NCBI GenBank assembly: GCA_024734495.1
Contig: JALMQS010000153.1
Span: 8,395,294-8,459,293, forward strand
Origin: Forficula auricularia
Lineage: Eukaryota > Arthropoda > Insecta > Dermaptera > Forficulidae
Length of the DNA stretch: 64,000 nt
Reading direction: 5' to 3'
Part shown: piece after piece, positions 1 through 12,094 of the stretch
How the letters are laid out: every line of letters begins with the position of its first letter
How positions within the stretch are numbered: position 1 is the first letter of the stretch
Notes under the pieces: generated by a model
Seen by the model: only the letters and a program-made list of their open reading frames with translations
Told to the model about the DNA's origin: nothing
Databases searched by the model: none
Position numbers and translations under genes: made by a program

Positions 1-1206
1 TTAGGCATATTTATCCACTAGACCTAGGTCAATGTAACATTTATTCACACGGAGAACATTAGGTGCGTTTGCGGCATATTTTGTTTCTGAAATAAATTAT
101 AATAATGCGACACCGTTATTATGATGCGTTTAGGGGTATCTTTCGATATGTAAATATAATTTACAGTTCTATTTGGCCAGTATGACGATCTATTAAATTT
201 TCGCGACCCCAACATTTTGCTTTGCGACCCCATAGTTTAAGAAACGCTGATTAAGATCATCCGTTTAAAATAGATTTATTTAGAATTAAAAGAAATCGAA
301 CGCCTTACCGACTAAGCTATATATTACTTAATTCTTTGCCGTCGTGCGGTCGGTTTATATAGATAGTTGGATACAAAAAGAAAGGGGACAAATATAAAAT
401 AAACAAAGAAAGTACCATCCACCTCATGCAAGTTTCTAAAATCCTGTTTTAGAAAGCTGTAACGTTATCTAATAGGGGAAGGCAATGGGAAACCACCCCT
501 GAGAAAAATTTCCCCAGAAAAATTACAATGTAGAGATCCACAGTAATCGCCGACGCTCGGAATCGAGTATGGCACTTGAAAAAGAACGTTATCTAGTGAA
601 AAATTAGGTATTATAAAAAAAAAAAATAGTGATTTACTTTATTTCATAAAACATCTCTTTCAAATTGACGAGTTAAGTGTAAAAATAACTACTCTGTTAT
701 AAGTTATAAGGATTGACAACTAAAAAAATGTTTGCTACTGCAGAAGGGCTTATCCAAAATTAGAAATGTAGAAAATGGACAAAAATGCAACATTTTTGTT
801 TAAGTAGGAAACTGAAGTCGAGGCTTTATTTTTCAATAAAATATTTCCTTTTTTAAATATTTTTATAAAAATTATTTTTTTAAAATGTGCATTTTACAAA
901 ACATAGACAAAAATTTAGGCTTGTGAATAATAGTAATAATAGATAAAAAAAATAATAATAATTAGAAATTTGGATCTAAACGTAATAGTTTCATTTGTTT
1001 TTTTAGTCAAAACTTTTTTCGGTAAAAATCATATTTTCGAATATGGAATGATATATTATTATATACTGGAGACTAAATAAGCTTTTCTATATCGAAAGAT
1101 AATAGCAAATTTGAATAACATCAAAAAAATTTTAAATTAAAACAAAATATCTTTATTAAAATGCAGTAAGGAAAATAAATAATAGTTTTAATTCATTTGA
1201 AACATA
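1..1206. other. AT-rich intergenic DNA, no gene seen
   Basis: No open frame or recognisable repeat boundary is convincing here. The stretch is AT-rich with short homopolymers. A small GC-richer patch near 470-590 resembles the start of a degraded repeat, but I could not find its partner. Confidence 0.5.
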
Positions 1207-1361
1207 GACCAGGAGCTGAGTGGACTTGAGTATGCAAATTATGAGGACCGGGAACAGATTCTTATATCTGAGACTCCAAATAACAACAAAATGGTTGGTC
1301 CCTCCCCAGCCCCCCATATTTTGGGTATTTTCAAAATTTTACGCTCATATATTTCGAAAAT

Positions 1362-1752
1362 AAAAATTTTTAAGAAAAAATAAAAACCGACTTCAAAAAT
1401 TAAATGCAACAAATATAAAAATACACTAAAAGGTATAAAATAATTATTATCTTATTTAGTTACAACTAAACGACGAAATATTAACACGAAATTGCTTTTT
1501 GAAGTCGGTGCCAAACAAACTATACCTATAAGCGAGCGTACCCGCCAAACGTACTAAGTAAGATTCGTCGAGTGCGATTCATAAAAGGTAGATGTTTGGC
1601 ACCGACTTCAAAAAGTAATTTCGTGTTAATATTTCGTCGTTTAGTTGTAACTAAATAGGATAATAATTATTTTATACCTTTTAGTGTATTTTTATATTTG
1701 TTGCATTTAATTTTTGAAGTCGGTTTTTATTTTTTTCTTAAAATTTTTTATT
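1362..1752. repeat. Foldback element, about 150-bp arms
   Basis: The left arm (about 1362-1518) and right arm (about 1588-1752) are near-perfect reverse complements around a 70-bp centre. Both arms contain the phrase ACCGACTTCAAAAA. A further piece of the family (AAGTCGGTT) lies at 2076-2086. The structure would form a long hairpin; no coding capacity. Confidence 0.8.
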
Positions 1753-2095
1753 TTTCTCTTTTTAGTGATGTTATTAATAGTGATTATATCGTCAGAACTT
1801 GACCAAATTAATATGACACCATCCCTAAGACACCCCCTTTCGGATAAAAAAGAACCATCGAAATCGGTTCATAAACAAAGAGGTTAGGTCTAAACAAACC
1901 TAATAAAAAAGGTCTAATACCTATGAAAAAAAATCGAAAAAAAAATGGGACCAATCGGAAGCTAGACTGGACCCAATGCAAAAATTTTTTTCAAAATCGG
2001 TTGACAATTGGCGGAGATATGAGGTAACAAAAAAAAAAAAAAAATTCAGTCGAATAGAGTACCTCCTCCTTTTTAGAAGTCGGTTAAAAATAATG

Positions 2096-2342
2096 TGTGA
2101 GCCTTATTCACATTGGCTTACGGGGGAAGTGAAACTTCTGTAGCCATAGATGTTATTCAAATAATATAAATTTCCTAATTTTAATAAATTTTATATGTCA
2201 TGAAATATTAGTGGGTTTTAAAATATTAATTAAAATTTCCTAATTTTAATAAATATTATTGTCATTAAATATTAGTGGGTTTAAAAAAATTATTTCCCCT
2301 CTATTGTAACAAACATATATGTGGCTAAAGAAGTTTGACTTC
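2096..2342 (+). mobile_element. Short non-autonomous element, GAAGTGAAACTTC-end family
   Basis: It begins TGTGAGCCTTATTCACAT, contains an end motif GAAGTGAAACTTC, and finishes with the inverse (GAAGTTTGACTTC). An internal block with TATTAGTGGGTTTTAAA is duplicated. The same family occurs at 8689-8887, 41126-42350 and, reversed, 61369-63430, the last two carrying other elements inside. No protein is encoded, so the superfamily is not determined. Confidence 0.65.
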
Positions 2343-3073
2343 AAAAAAAATCCCCAAGTTTCAAGTCTCTATCTCAATTTTAACTTTTCCCCTATAGCGA
2401 TGTAAGTTGTTACGGCTCGCTAGAATGGAGCCGTGACCAGTCCTTGTACTGAAGGCATGAGGACTGTGCCCAGAGAGTATACTGTGCCCAGCCGGGGATT
2501 GACCGCAGAAGGGTTGCATTGAAACTGCGAGGGAAGTATGGGTGAGTGGAGAATGACAAAAAAGAATTGAGCGGGTGAATAGAAAGCTGATTTGTCCAGG
2601 CACTAACCGACCACTTATAGAATGCATAGGAATATTACCCTTGCATCGATAAGCACGCAGGAAAGTCCATAGAAAATTAGATTTGTACTTTATTGAATAA
2701 TTCTTTATGTAATTACAATGTTGTACATGTTGTTGATAATGTGTATTAATTATTATATTATTAAGTAACACATTAATAAGTTATTTACTATTTATAATGA
2801 TCAAGAACCTTTTTCACGGCTCTTGCCGTGCCATCTATCGGCGGTTGCCGGCACTTGATAGTGTTGGCTCAGATGAGCCCCTACATAAGTTTCCCATCTA
2901 AATGTTTTTTCAATTTTTTATTCCGTCCAAAAAATGATTCAAAAATATTGAAACTTTGTAAACTTTATCCTTGAAATAGTAGCTATCTTTCAAAATTTTT
3001 ACAGATTTTAGCTATTATAATTTTGGAGTTGCATCTAAATAAAATACTGCTATATCTTGTCATTAGTAGTAAG

Positions 3074-3600
3074 TTGGCTCTCATCTGTGGAGGGGTGCCT
3101 CCAAGCATTCTCCTGCTACACTGGATGCAATTCAGAATCGAGCAATTAAACTGATAGGAGACCCGGCTCTAACCAACTCACTCGACTCCCTGGCTCACCG
3201 AAGAACCGTTTCTGCCCTTTCCCTGTACTACAGATACTATCACGGTGTCTGTTCAGTCGAGCTGAAATCAATTATCCCCCCTAAAGCCCTCTTTACGAGA
3301 AACACGCGGTTTTCAAACGCTCAGCACCCCTTCGCTGTCAAATTGGATAAAAGTCGAACAAGCGCTTTCGCCAACTCTTTTATCCCTTTGACCTCCAGAG
3401 ACTGGAACTCGCTCCCTGCCACCATCTTTCCCGCGACTTATAACCTTCAGCTATTTAAGACCCGTATACCCAGATACCTTCGACCCCCGCCCAACCCATA
3501 AAATTCGTTCTTCTTCTTTTCACGATGGAGGGGCCAACCCAGGCCTTTAGGGGTTGCACCTTTTTTGGTGTAACTCCTTCTCTCATCATTATCATAAAAA
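3074..3600 (+). mobile_element. 5'-truncated non-LTR retrotransposon (LINE) 3' end
   Basis: This block is much richer in GC than its surroundings. It starts abruptly inside the hinge of a foldback element, carries the C-terminal part of a reverse-transcriptase polyprotein, and ends in a short A-run near 3594-3600. Those are the marks of a 5'-truncated LINE copy. Family resemblance is to Jockey/CR1-type insect elements, recalled from their conserved C-terminal region; I cannot place the clade. Confidence 0.75.
3078..3501 (+). pseudogene. LINE ORF2 C-terminal fragment
   Basis: One frame is open for about 140 codons up to TAA at 3499-3501. It contains TLDAIQNRAIKLIGDP, then a stretch with LAHRRTVSALSLYYRYYHG, and later SRDWNSLPATIFP. 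This pattern (an 'A-Q-x-R-A-I-x-L-I-x-D' helix, then 'LAHRR', then 'R-x-W-N-S-L-P') is typical of the region after the reverse-transcriptase domain in insect LINEs. There is no start codon or RT catalytic domain in the fragment, so it is a truncated remnant. The frame is clean, which suggests a fairly recent insertion. Confidence 0.75.
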
Positions 3601-4077
3601 AATAGACCCAAAATTATAATAGCTAAAAATCTTTAAAAATTCTGAAGAATAGCTACTATTATACTGATAAAGTTTACAGAGTTTCAAAATTTTTGAACCT
3701 TTACTTTGGCCGGAATAAAAAATTGAAAACCCCCATGTTATTTAGATGGTAAACTAATATCACTGTGGGGCAAAGGTTACAATTAAGAGGACCAACAAAG
3801 CTGCTGGCAACATCAAATTTGTTGTTATTTGGGGTCTCAGGTATAAGAATCGGGGCCGGTCTTCATATTTTGCATACTCAGGCGCCTGCACTAATTTTTC
3901 TTTGATAAAATATTATTCAAATTTTATTTTATTTTTAGTTCACTTTAGAGAGAAAAAGAAATATAATATTTATCACTTATCACATAATATTTATTAATCT
4001 ATGCTTATAAATATGTTTATCCTATTTGGATTAAATATTCTATAATAAAAATAAATGTGAACTAGCTTTATGTAGTA

Positions 4078-5414
4078 TAGGGATCGTGCGCTAAACATAG
4101 AGGAAACACTACTACCGAAGCTAGCGCTCTCTTGTGTTTATTTATTCAAATAATTTGGGGCAATTGTGGCAAATACATATATTGTTTTGTTTTTATTTAT
4201 CCTGGAAATATTGTATTATATAATATATTATATATATTTTCAAATAAATAATTAATAAATAATAATAATAGTAAACAAAAAATGACATATAAACATTTAA
4301 TAAATACCCCTATTATGTATACATTTTGGTCGCTAGTTGGCGCTAATGTCGTGTCGCACGGTCTCTATACAAATTCTATTTTTATTATTTGATTATAAAC
4401 TAATATTACTTGTAGAATTGTGAAAATTCAGAGGCCTGAGAACCAGATCACTCATAAGAGAACAAACTTGATTATTTTATTTTGTACTTGTTATTTATTT
4501 ATTAATTATTTTATTAAATAAATAAACTATTGTAAATATTTGTTACTCTTTGTTGTTAAATTAATGTAACTATGTTTGGTTTATTTGTGCACCCTAAACT
4601 TAAAAAGTACCAGACTTGAAACTAGCTCGACCGAGCTACAAATCTGTATTCAGTTCATAACAGTACTTAATTACCATAAAACTACCTTGTTCAAAGGTTC
4701 ATTCTGCTTTTACTTTGTGCAGAAAAAGGTCGTGAATTTAGAAGTCTCCACTGAAATCTGTGGGTTAGACGGCACTTTTAATAAAAAATTGTCTCATCGC
4801 GACAATCTTCGCAGACTAGGGACCATTTTATTTAAAAGACTTCAGATATATTGGAATATGGGATATGACACACTGACTTTCACATATCATTTGTTATTTG
4901 CCGACTTTATTCTGCTCAGATAATGATAAGTGGTTCTTTCCACTACGCAATCTCGTGGTCAAAAATATAACTAAAACAAACGGGTAAGCTGGACAGTTAT
5001 CAATCATGCCGAGGATAATTTTTCAAAAAATGAGTCGCTGAAGAATATTTAAATATAACATATATATAATAATTGTAAAAAAACATACTCAACTTTGAGT
5101 GCTAAATTGAGCTTTTTCTAATAGATAAACAACCGCGGCCCAAAGAGTCTCCAAGACAAAGAGACTTGCTCACGGCCCCCTCAATTCTCCCAAATTATTT
5201 GAATAAATAAACACAAGAGAGCGCTACCTTCAGCAGTTGTGCTGCTTCCTTAGACCATGAACATAGACACGCCCTCTGCTACTCTCCACACAGAGTGAAG
5301 CCTACAGATGACGTCACGTTCTCTAGGTGATGTTGGCCTCACCAAATCGACACCAGGGCGTGTCTATATATTTCATGGTCTAAGGCTGCTTCTAAGCTTA
5401 ACGCACGGTCCCTA
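4078..5414. mobile_element. 1.3-kb element with TAGGGAYCGTGCG inverted ends
   Basis: The left end TAGGGATCGTGCG (4078) is matched in reverse by the right end ending at 5414, and the inverted identity continues inward with GCGCTCTCTTGTGTTTATTT. The right end has itself been invaded (5253-5380 and 5417-5715). An open frame of 115 codons at 4576-4923 inside has no recognisable domain. No clean target duplication was found. hAT is possible from the end sequence, but this is a guess. Confidence 0.55.
5253..5380. mobile_element. 130-bp MITE with 25-bp inverted ends, TA flanks
   Basis: GACCATGAACATAGACACGCC at the left is mirrored by GGCGTGTCTATATATTTCATGGTC at the right. TA lies at both flanks, as expected for a Tc1/mariner-type MITE. 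It sits inside the right end of the 4078-5414 element. Confidence 0.7.
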
Positions 5415-5416
5415 TC

Positions 5417-5715
5417 AAAGAGTATGAGATAAAGGGGAAGGTCGAGTTTGGATCGAAACAAATTTCATCTGGTGTGAGTGACTTGAACTAAATATCTGTT
5501 ATCTGGAGAGTTACTAGTCACCTGCTCACTTTAACGATTCTATGAATAGAGGATACTTATAGTTTTTAATAAAAATATATTTATTATTAATAAATAAAAA
5601 TGGTTAACTGTTTTGTGGAAGGATGACCTATACCGGGTTTTCTCTTTTCATGATGAATCAGCCTCTCAGAGGGCGCTGAAACACGCAGGACCTTCCCCTT
5701 TATCTCTTACTCTTT
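5417..5715. mobile_element. 300-bp MITE with 8-bp flanking repeat GGTCCCTA
   Basis: The left end reads AAAGAGTATGAGATAAAGGG and the right end is its inverse. GGTCCCTA occurs at 5407-5414 and again at 5716-5723, which fits an 8-bp target duplication, although two extra bases (TC) lie between the left copy and the inverted repeat. No coding capacity. Confidence 0.6.
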
Positions 5716-6083
5716 GGTCCCTACACAATAAAAATAAATATGACCCGATTGTGTTAGTTTTTATTTTGACCACCAGTTAGCGCTGTTTACTAACGGACAG
5801 ATACCAACCAATACCTACTATATATGCCGTTTGAACAAACAAGCTGGTCTACACAATCCGATTTTTGAACTTTTAATGACAATAAATAACACACAAATTA
5901 TTAAAATAAATAATAAACACATACATTGTTTATTTACATTTATATTATTTTTAAAATGACGAAATTTATAGGTTATAAATTTTTATAGAACAAAAACTAG
6001 TATTTTATCAGTTTAGCAGGAATTTTCACTATTCCCTTTGAGTTGAAGGAAGTGAAAAATCTAGCTATAATACTTATATATGT

Positions 6084-6190
6084 TGCATGTCAGAGAGAGA
6101 TTTGTCTTAAGGGTTTGGCTACTGGCCCGGCAAGCTTAGTTAGCGCTTGCTTGGGTTCGATTCCTAAGGGGACGAATCTCTCTGATATGC
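6084..6190 (+). repeat. Small element: tRNA-like box B inside inverted ends
   Basis: The ends TGCATGTCAGAGAGA and TCTCTGATATGCA are inverted. The centre contains GGTTCGATTCC (6154-6164), which matches the RNA polymerase III box B of tRNA genes, preceded by CTGGCCCGG. A relative with the same layout is at 25017-25125. I read it as a tRNA-derived SINE-like unit trapped in, or evolved into, a palindromic MITE. Confidence 0.55.
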
Positions 6191-6937
6191 AATGTAAAAA
6201 TATTTCTCTAATATCTATGAAGTCCTTTAAAGTTAAATTCATTTAATAATATTATATACTGGGTTGATTTTTGAAATAATTTCCATCTATTTTCAAAAAA
6301 AGACACCCAAAAAGATACTTAAATTATTCATTAATTTAATAAATTTTTTAATTCATGTTATTTCAGAATAACCAGACAAAGACAGAAAAAATAAATAAAT
6401 TTAATAAACATAACAAAAATTAAATTAAATTAAAATCTTAAGGTGTTGTGGAATTGCGGCTGTAAATGAGGATTGGTAACAAAAAAAAATTTAGTTTAAA
6501 ATAAAATTAAATAAACCAGAATAATTATTATATACAATTATAAGATTATAATGATGCAATCTCATTCTTTCTATAATTATTATAAATACTAATATATATT
6601 ATGATAATCATATTATCTATGCTTTCTATCCTTATGGACTTGAAACCACGCAGTTTAGAATTGCCTGTTCACATTGGTCCAATGTTATTTATCCTAATAT
6701 TATATGTATTATATATTTGGTTAAACCAGTGATTCCTAATGAATTTTAATCTTGACAAATAATGACATTAACATATCTTTAACGTTACACAATTCTCCTT
6801 AAATGAATAAAAATTAATTAATCTAAGGATATGTATTTTATTTAAACAAAATATATATAAATAAAATAACAATAATAATATTTAAAGGGTTAATAATTAT
6901 ATACGTTAGAAGTTTTTCTTTGGAGTCGGACTGATAT

Positions 6938-7162
6938 ATTAATATCTTAGGATTGGATGAAGGCAGTCCGGATTACACATTACACAAGAAGGAATATGCT
7001 TTCTTCTTTGACCCTTTTGGGCCCTGAGGAAGGAGGGAAGATCTTTCGAAACGTCTGTTTCGAAACAATATTAGGGAAAAATATTTCCAATAAATATTAT
7101 TTGTTGGAAGTAGCCTCTTGTTTATTTCCGGACTGCCTTCAATCAAATCCTGAGATGTTAAT
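6938..7162. repeat. 225-bp inverted-end element carrying a hammerhead-like motif
   Basis: The segment 6945-6972 (containing GGATGAAGGCAGTCCGGA) is inverted at 7136-7160. A second member with the same inner sequence GGCAGTCC lies at 31830-32040. Both carry a CTGARGA...GAAACGTC motif in the middle. Confidence 0.65.
7024..7055 (+). ncRNA. Hammerhead-like motif (degenerate stem I)
   Basis: CTGAGGA at 7024-7030, a weak stem II, GAAAC at 7048-7052 and GTC at 7053-7055. The core is intact, but the flanks do not pair as stem I, so activity is doubtful. Confidence 0.35.
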
Positions 7163-7291
7163 AACACTGCTTAACAAAAATGTGTATCCATAAACCTAAC
7201 AATGGAAACTAGTATAGTTTTATAAGGTGATTCTAGTAGTGTTTTTGAATTTTTTAAAACAGGTCAAGTTTTTGAGATGTTTTTGATTTAA

Positions 7292-8092
7292 GGGAGTTGA
7301 CCCCTTAAAGGATTTATTTATTTATTAACGGGCAGCACACCCTTTTTCACAAATCACAAGTACATGTATACATTGTAAAGGATTCCAATTAGATTTTTTT
7401 TAAACTTTGAAAATTGATAAATATTTATAGAAAAAAAAATCCTTGCAAAATTTCATGAAATTCTGAACTCTCCTTCCGGATATAATCAATTTATAAATTA
7501 ACACATATCCTTATGGAATATTACTATATTTCAACTTATTGTGATCGAATTATAAAAAAATTTAAATTAATGACAATGAAAATCCGTTGAAATTTTAGGT
7601 ACTCTCTCTTTAAGTATTGACGGAACTGGGTACAAAAATTCAAAAGGATTAATTAGTGCGCTAGATTCCACGATAAAAATTAATAAAGTCAAGAAAAATG
7701 ATTTCTTTCGAAAACACCTCAAATTCACTGTTGAAACGTGGCAACATCGCATACTGTTAAAAGAGCATCCCCCCTGAAATATACAATTAAATAATTTTTT
7801 TCCTACGTTCATTATGAGTGTAGAAGAATACAACTCTGGAATAACATAAAATAAATAACTAGGAATAAATATGCTAGCATATTTATATTCAAATATATCC
7901 TTTGCGCATGCGCTGTACCGGGGTGTTGCCAAGTGTTTCTTTTACTTGAGGCGTATACTCATACATTGCTTTTGCATATGTGTGCGTGTCCACGCGGACA
8001 GCCACTCACAAAAGTTTTCGCTTTGAGGCGGGAGAAAAATAAAGGCCGTTCTATCTCAAATTTTTGGTAGTAAGTGTACGGTGTCAACTCCC
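7292..8092. mobile_element. TTAA-flanked piggyBac-type non-autonomous element
   Basis: TTAA occurs at 7288-7291 and 8093-8096, directly outside inverted ends GGGAGTTGAC and GTCAACTCCC. TTAA duplication is the hallmark of piggyBac. The ends begin with G rather than the more usual CCC, so the assignment rests mainly on the TTAA. No transposase frame was recognised inside. Confidence 0.6.
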
Positions 8093-8096
8093 TTAA

Positions 8097-8688
8097 GTTT
8101 ATTTCCTTTCAAAAATTCGTCTAATTAAGAAGTTTTCATCAAAAAGAAACACGTAATCCTTGTTCTAAAGAGTAATCTTTGTCACTTTTTTTGTTTTATC
8201 AATGCAAAAATGCAAATTCTGAAAGAGAAAGAAAATAGATATATCGACAGTTTTCTGTTTAAATTAAGAGCCTTCCACATGTTCGCAGTTCGCACAATAA
8301 AGATATAGCAAAAAACGTGAAAGTGTGAACAACAAAAATCATTATCTTTGTATTATGTCTTTTTGCGGAAACAAGAACACGCATACAAGATGGAATAAAA
8401 ATAGCGTATGGAAGGCCCTTTTTACTTGTATAGTTGTGCCAATTCAAAATGTAACACAACCCATATCATAATTTATTTGTAATTTGTTTAATTTTTTATT
8501 TTAGTTAATTATTTATTATTCTCCTATTAAATTTAAATTTAGTGTAGGAACAAGGATCTTGCTGGACACAGAATTTCTATTTATTTATATTTAGAAAAAA
8601 TTCAGCCCGCTCGTAAGGCTCGAGCCTACCCAATGACTAAAAGTCAAAACAAGAAAGCAAAAAATGATTATTAAAAAAAACATATGTA
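8097..8688. other. AT-rich intergenic DNA, nothing recognised
   Basis: No repeat partner and no coding signal were found between the TTAA element and the next short element. Confidence 0.4.
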
Positions 8689-8887
8689 TGAGCCTTATCC
8701 ACATAAGCTCACGGGGGAAGTGAAACTTTAGCCGTAAATATTATTGAAATAATTTAAATTCCCCAAATTTTATTTGTCATTTAATATTAGTGGGTTTTAA
8801 AAAAATTATTTCCCCTTCTATTAAGTCATTTCCCCTTTATTGTAACAAAAAAACCAAACAGATACGTCGCTAAAGAAGTTTCACTTC
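8689..8887 (+). mobile_element. GAAGTGAAACTTC-end family, compact copy
   Basis: It starts TGAGCCTTATCCACATAAGC and ends GCTAAAGAAGTTTCACTTC. At about 200 bp it is the simplest copy in the window and is useful as the reference for the nested copies at 41 kb and 61-63 kb. Confidence 0.7.
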
Positions 8888-9430
8888 AATAAGTTTTACA
8901 TTTTTGATTGAACATGATGTGTTATTTATATATTAAAATCAACTTTGATATATAATACTTAAAATTAAGTGTATTATCTACCATAAATATAATATAAAAT
9001 GTATAAAAAAAATGTTTAATTTGAAATAATATTAATTTTAGCTTCTATAGATTTGATGTGGAAAAAGTATGTATATATTCAATGTTATATCATCACTAAA
9101 AATATCCAAAAGCAAAAAAAAAACTTAACAAATATATATCTTAATATGCATTTTATAAATAACTAGAGACGTTAATCATTGTAATTGTAAAATAAATTAG
9201 GCTTATTAAACAAAAAAAAGCTATTGATGTGTTTCGAAAACAAAAACGCTTATGTTGTGCTGTAAGCTTGAAATATGTTTTATTTATTTGCATTGTTAAA
9301 ATTTGAACTTTACTTTTGATACTTTATTTTGAAGAAATGATAAAATAAAATAAATAATTTACAGAAACGCACCTTTTTTTTATTTACTTTTAATAGGTAC
9401 TTATGCGAGGGTGTAATCAGGACTATTTGT
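8888..9430. other. AT-rich intergenic DNA, nothing recognised
   Basis: AT-rich sequence without a recognisable gene, repeat pair or element end. Confidence 0.4.
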
Positions 9431-9435
9431 TTATA

Positions 9436-9702
9436 TACCGGGTGATTTTGAACTGAATACACTTCTATAGGCTCGCCAGGTACACATTTTTCCCGGGGAG
9501 TGAATCGAGAAAAAAACGACCGAACGGAAATGCGACCGTAACGAAATCGAGGCAGATCTCTCTCCCCTCCACTGCGGTCTCCTCGCCGCGCAAGCGCAAC
9601 CTGACAGTTACAGCTCTCTTCCCTCACCGCGTCCCCGCATTGCTCCACAAGCGCATTTAGGTATTCACATCTATCGGCGGTCCCCGAGACAGCCAAATAT
9701 AT
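9436..9702 (-). mobile_element. GC-rich fragment of a mariner-like element
   Basis: This 260-bp block is strikingly GC-rich against its neighbours. Its left edge reads ACCGGGTGATTTTGAACTG, like the CAGGGTG/CCGGGTGA ends of mariner-like MITEs in this window. The minus strand has an open frame through it but no domain I can name. It is directly followed by the 9704-10738 element, so it may be a truncated partner. Confidence 0.35.
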
Positions 9703-9703
9703 T

Positions 9704-10738
9704 TTTTTTATCTTGAGACAGTCTTATAACTCAAAAACAATGCATTATATGAAAAAAAGTTTATTTATATCAGGGGGGAAACTAAACTACGTTATTGTTT
9801 GTCGACCTAGAACAAGCTTTCAAGAGTATTTCGAGGTCAAGTTCTGTTTTTTAAATGGAAACCTATATGTTTCTGTACATATTCTTAATCTAGAAAAAAA
9901 AACTGAACAACTTTCATTAGAACTATTTTTTTTATACGACATCAAATATAAAAAAATATTAAATCAATTAGATCTAAAAAAATCCTAATAATGATTTTTA
10001 ACAATCATTCAACTGAATTATCATATAATAATGATCAAATATTTAATTATTAAATAATTACAATATTACAACACGATAAAATGAAGCTTGCGAGGGTGTA
10101 TTCCTATCAGTAAAACGTTCGGCATCCATATCAATGGCAACCCCATAGCACTTTCACCGCATAAATTAAGACCATTTCAATTCTGCCTGACAAAAATGCT
10201 CCATTTTTATTATGGTAATACAATATAACTATCTACTGAATTGACACCAGAAATAAACTTTTTTAGGCTACAAGAATTTTAAATAGATAAGTAGAAAATA
10301 AACTCTTAAATCTTGTGTACGATATAATGAAGTTTTAAGATTATTATAAACACTTATTTTCACTGTTGATCTCTTATTACTATTTAATAATTATTTATTT
10401 AATCATTATTATTGGACAATTAAGTTAAATAATTCTTAAAAATAATTTTTACGATTTTTTTTGAGATCTAATTTATTTAATATTTTCTTCATTTGACGTA
10501 TCTATAAAAAGTAGTTCTCATAAAAATTGTCCATTTTTTTGTAGAATAAGTAGTAGAATAAGATAAATATAGGTTTCCATTTAAAAAACAGAACTTGACC
10601 TGAAAAATTTTAATGAAAGCTTGTTCTACGTCAACAATAGCGTAGTTTAGTTTACCCTTTGATATAAATAAACTTTTATTTGAAACTTTTTTCCATATAA
10701 TGCACTGTTTTTGAGTTATAAGACTGTCTCAAGATAAA
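9704..10738. mobile_element. CTTGAGACAGTC-end element, long inverted repeats (copy 1)
   Basis: Left arm 9704-10070 and right arm about 10330-10738 are inverted. Both begin TTATCTTGAGACAGTCTTAT and contain ATTGTTTGTCGAC-like and TCAAATATTTAATTATTA phrases. Other copies: 19427-20640, 32101-33343 (with a transposase N-terminus) and 37142-37800. The centre here is non-coding. Confidence 0.7.
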
Positions 10739-11560
10739 AAATACTCTGTCTATATATATATATCTATATAGTATGTGACGCCCATCTTCGGCGGGGCACT
10801 TTTTAGTCAGAGGGCTTCTACCCCTGCTGATGCACCCCGCCACCCAGAGCGCTCTATTTGAATGCATGTCCTACCACTCTGCAGGCGTCGCTTGAATCGT
10901 TTTAATCAGTCTAGCGCTACGAAGATCAAATTTTTATTGAACCCTATATAGGGTGATTCACGGTCGATGGCACGTTAGACGTTTATGGAAAACGGAACGC
11001 AGGATTTTTCTGAAAATTTAGCACCTTACATTTTCTTACCTGTTCTATCGATCTAAAATATTTTCAGCATTGCGACGTTTCGGCTTCCATCGAAAAGTCG
11101 TAGCAACTTTATTTTTTTAAATGGAACACCCCGTATATTAACACGTTTTTAGAACCGCCCTTTTATTAAAATACTTTTTTGTTAATATTGTCCTATACCT
11201 ATCTCTATCGGTTTTCGAGATAAAAAATAATTTGTGTTAAATATGGTCCAAAACATGGCCCTAATTAAACTTAAATAAATTAGTGCTCTCAATTCATGAA
11301 AAGTTGATATTTTGGTGGTAGTTTAGACACACCCGAAGTATTTAATTTACGCCGAAAAATCGACTCCATATTATACAGGGCGTGCTAAGATTACTATTAT
11401 TTCCGTTATTCATAAAAGGGGTCAAAAGTTCGTTTTTTCAAATGAGACCCCCGTATATTACTCAATAAATTGAAAGACGAAGAAAAATGCTTTAAGACGA
11501 TATATCATGTCCCTATACCTAAAACATCAAGTTTTCTTAATAAAGCCGCTTTTTCGTGAA
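10739..11560. other. Mosaic of unplaced repeat fragments
   Basis: A GC-richer piece at 10785-10900 (unknown) is followed by a single TATAGGGTGATTCACGG end at 10943 with no clear partner. It reads like debris of mariner-type elements. No gene seen. Confidence 0.4.
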
Positions 11561-11934
11561 AAATTACTTTTTAATGAATTTAATTTTAACTAACCATGGA
11601 AATATCAAGCTTATGACAGTTTGTTGACTATTTATAAGTAACTTATAAACAGTTTATTGACGATGTTCAAAAAAATTTCCCAAAATGATAGCAAATATTG
11701 ATTATTCAAACGAAGTTCTTATGAAATTATTTATTTTACACGAACAATGTAATCAAATCATTGCCAGATATAATTTCATAAGAACTTCGTTTGAATAATC
11801 AATATTTGCGTAATTTGAGGAAATTTTTTCGAACATCGTCAATAAGCTGTTTATAGTTACTTATAAATAGTAATAAACTGTCATAAGCTTGATATTGTGA
11901 TGTATTAGTTAAAATTAAATTCATTAAAATGTAA
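11561..11934. repeat. 370-bp palindrome
   Basis: Arms 11561-11745 and 11765-11934 are near-perfect inverted copies, sharing for example ATCAAGCTTATGACAGTTT and GAACTTCGTTTGAATAATC. The hinge is only about 20 bp. It is a long-hairpin MITE without coding capacity. Confidence 0.75.
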
Positions 11935-12094
11935 TTTTGGTGGCCACTTATTGTTGCGTATTTTCGAATTTGTATGATCCCAGAAGCTCATATGGTTCTG
12001 AAATAAATAAACAAAAAGAAATTATCCCTCAGGTTTCAAACCCCTATCTCAACTCTAACCTTTCCGAACAACGATTTAGTTTCCCATCTAAAAT

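Larger units (their letters stand above)
2896..3762. repeat. Foldback arms interrupted by a LINE tail
   Basis: The arm at 2896-3072 and the arm at 3600-3762 are inverted copies sharing phrases such as ATTATAATTTTGG and CTTTATCC. The same inverted pair occurs uninterrupted at 12095-12475 and 55270-55640. Here the LINE fragment 3074-3600 was inserted at the hinge. Confidence 0.7.
1228..3880. mobile_element. 2.65-kb composite element with inverted ends
   Basis: The segments 1228-1290 and 3818-3880 are imperfect inverted copies of each other; both contain GAGTATGCA, a GACCGG block and a run reading AATAACAACAAA. Between them lie several younger insertions: a foldback (1362-1752), a short inverted-end element (2096-2342) and a LINE tail (3074-3600). 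No transposase is visible. I infer an old DNA transposon, class unknown, that served as a landing pad. Confidence 0.5.

Noticed and set aside
2361..2771. 136-codon open frame on the minus strand
   Set aside because: It lies in repeat debris between an element end and a foldback; composition is irregular and no domain or splice context supports a gene.
4576..4923. 115-codon open frame on the plus strand
   Set aside because: No recognisable domain, no homologue I can recall, and it is inside an inverted-end element. Kept only as a note there.
7567..7932. 121-codon open frame on the minus strand
   Set aside because: It lies wholly inside the TTAA-flanked element, with low-complexity hydrophobic composition and no transposase motif.
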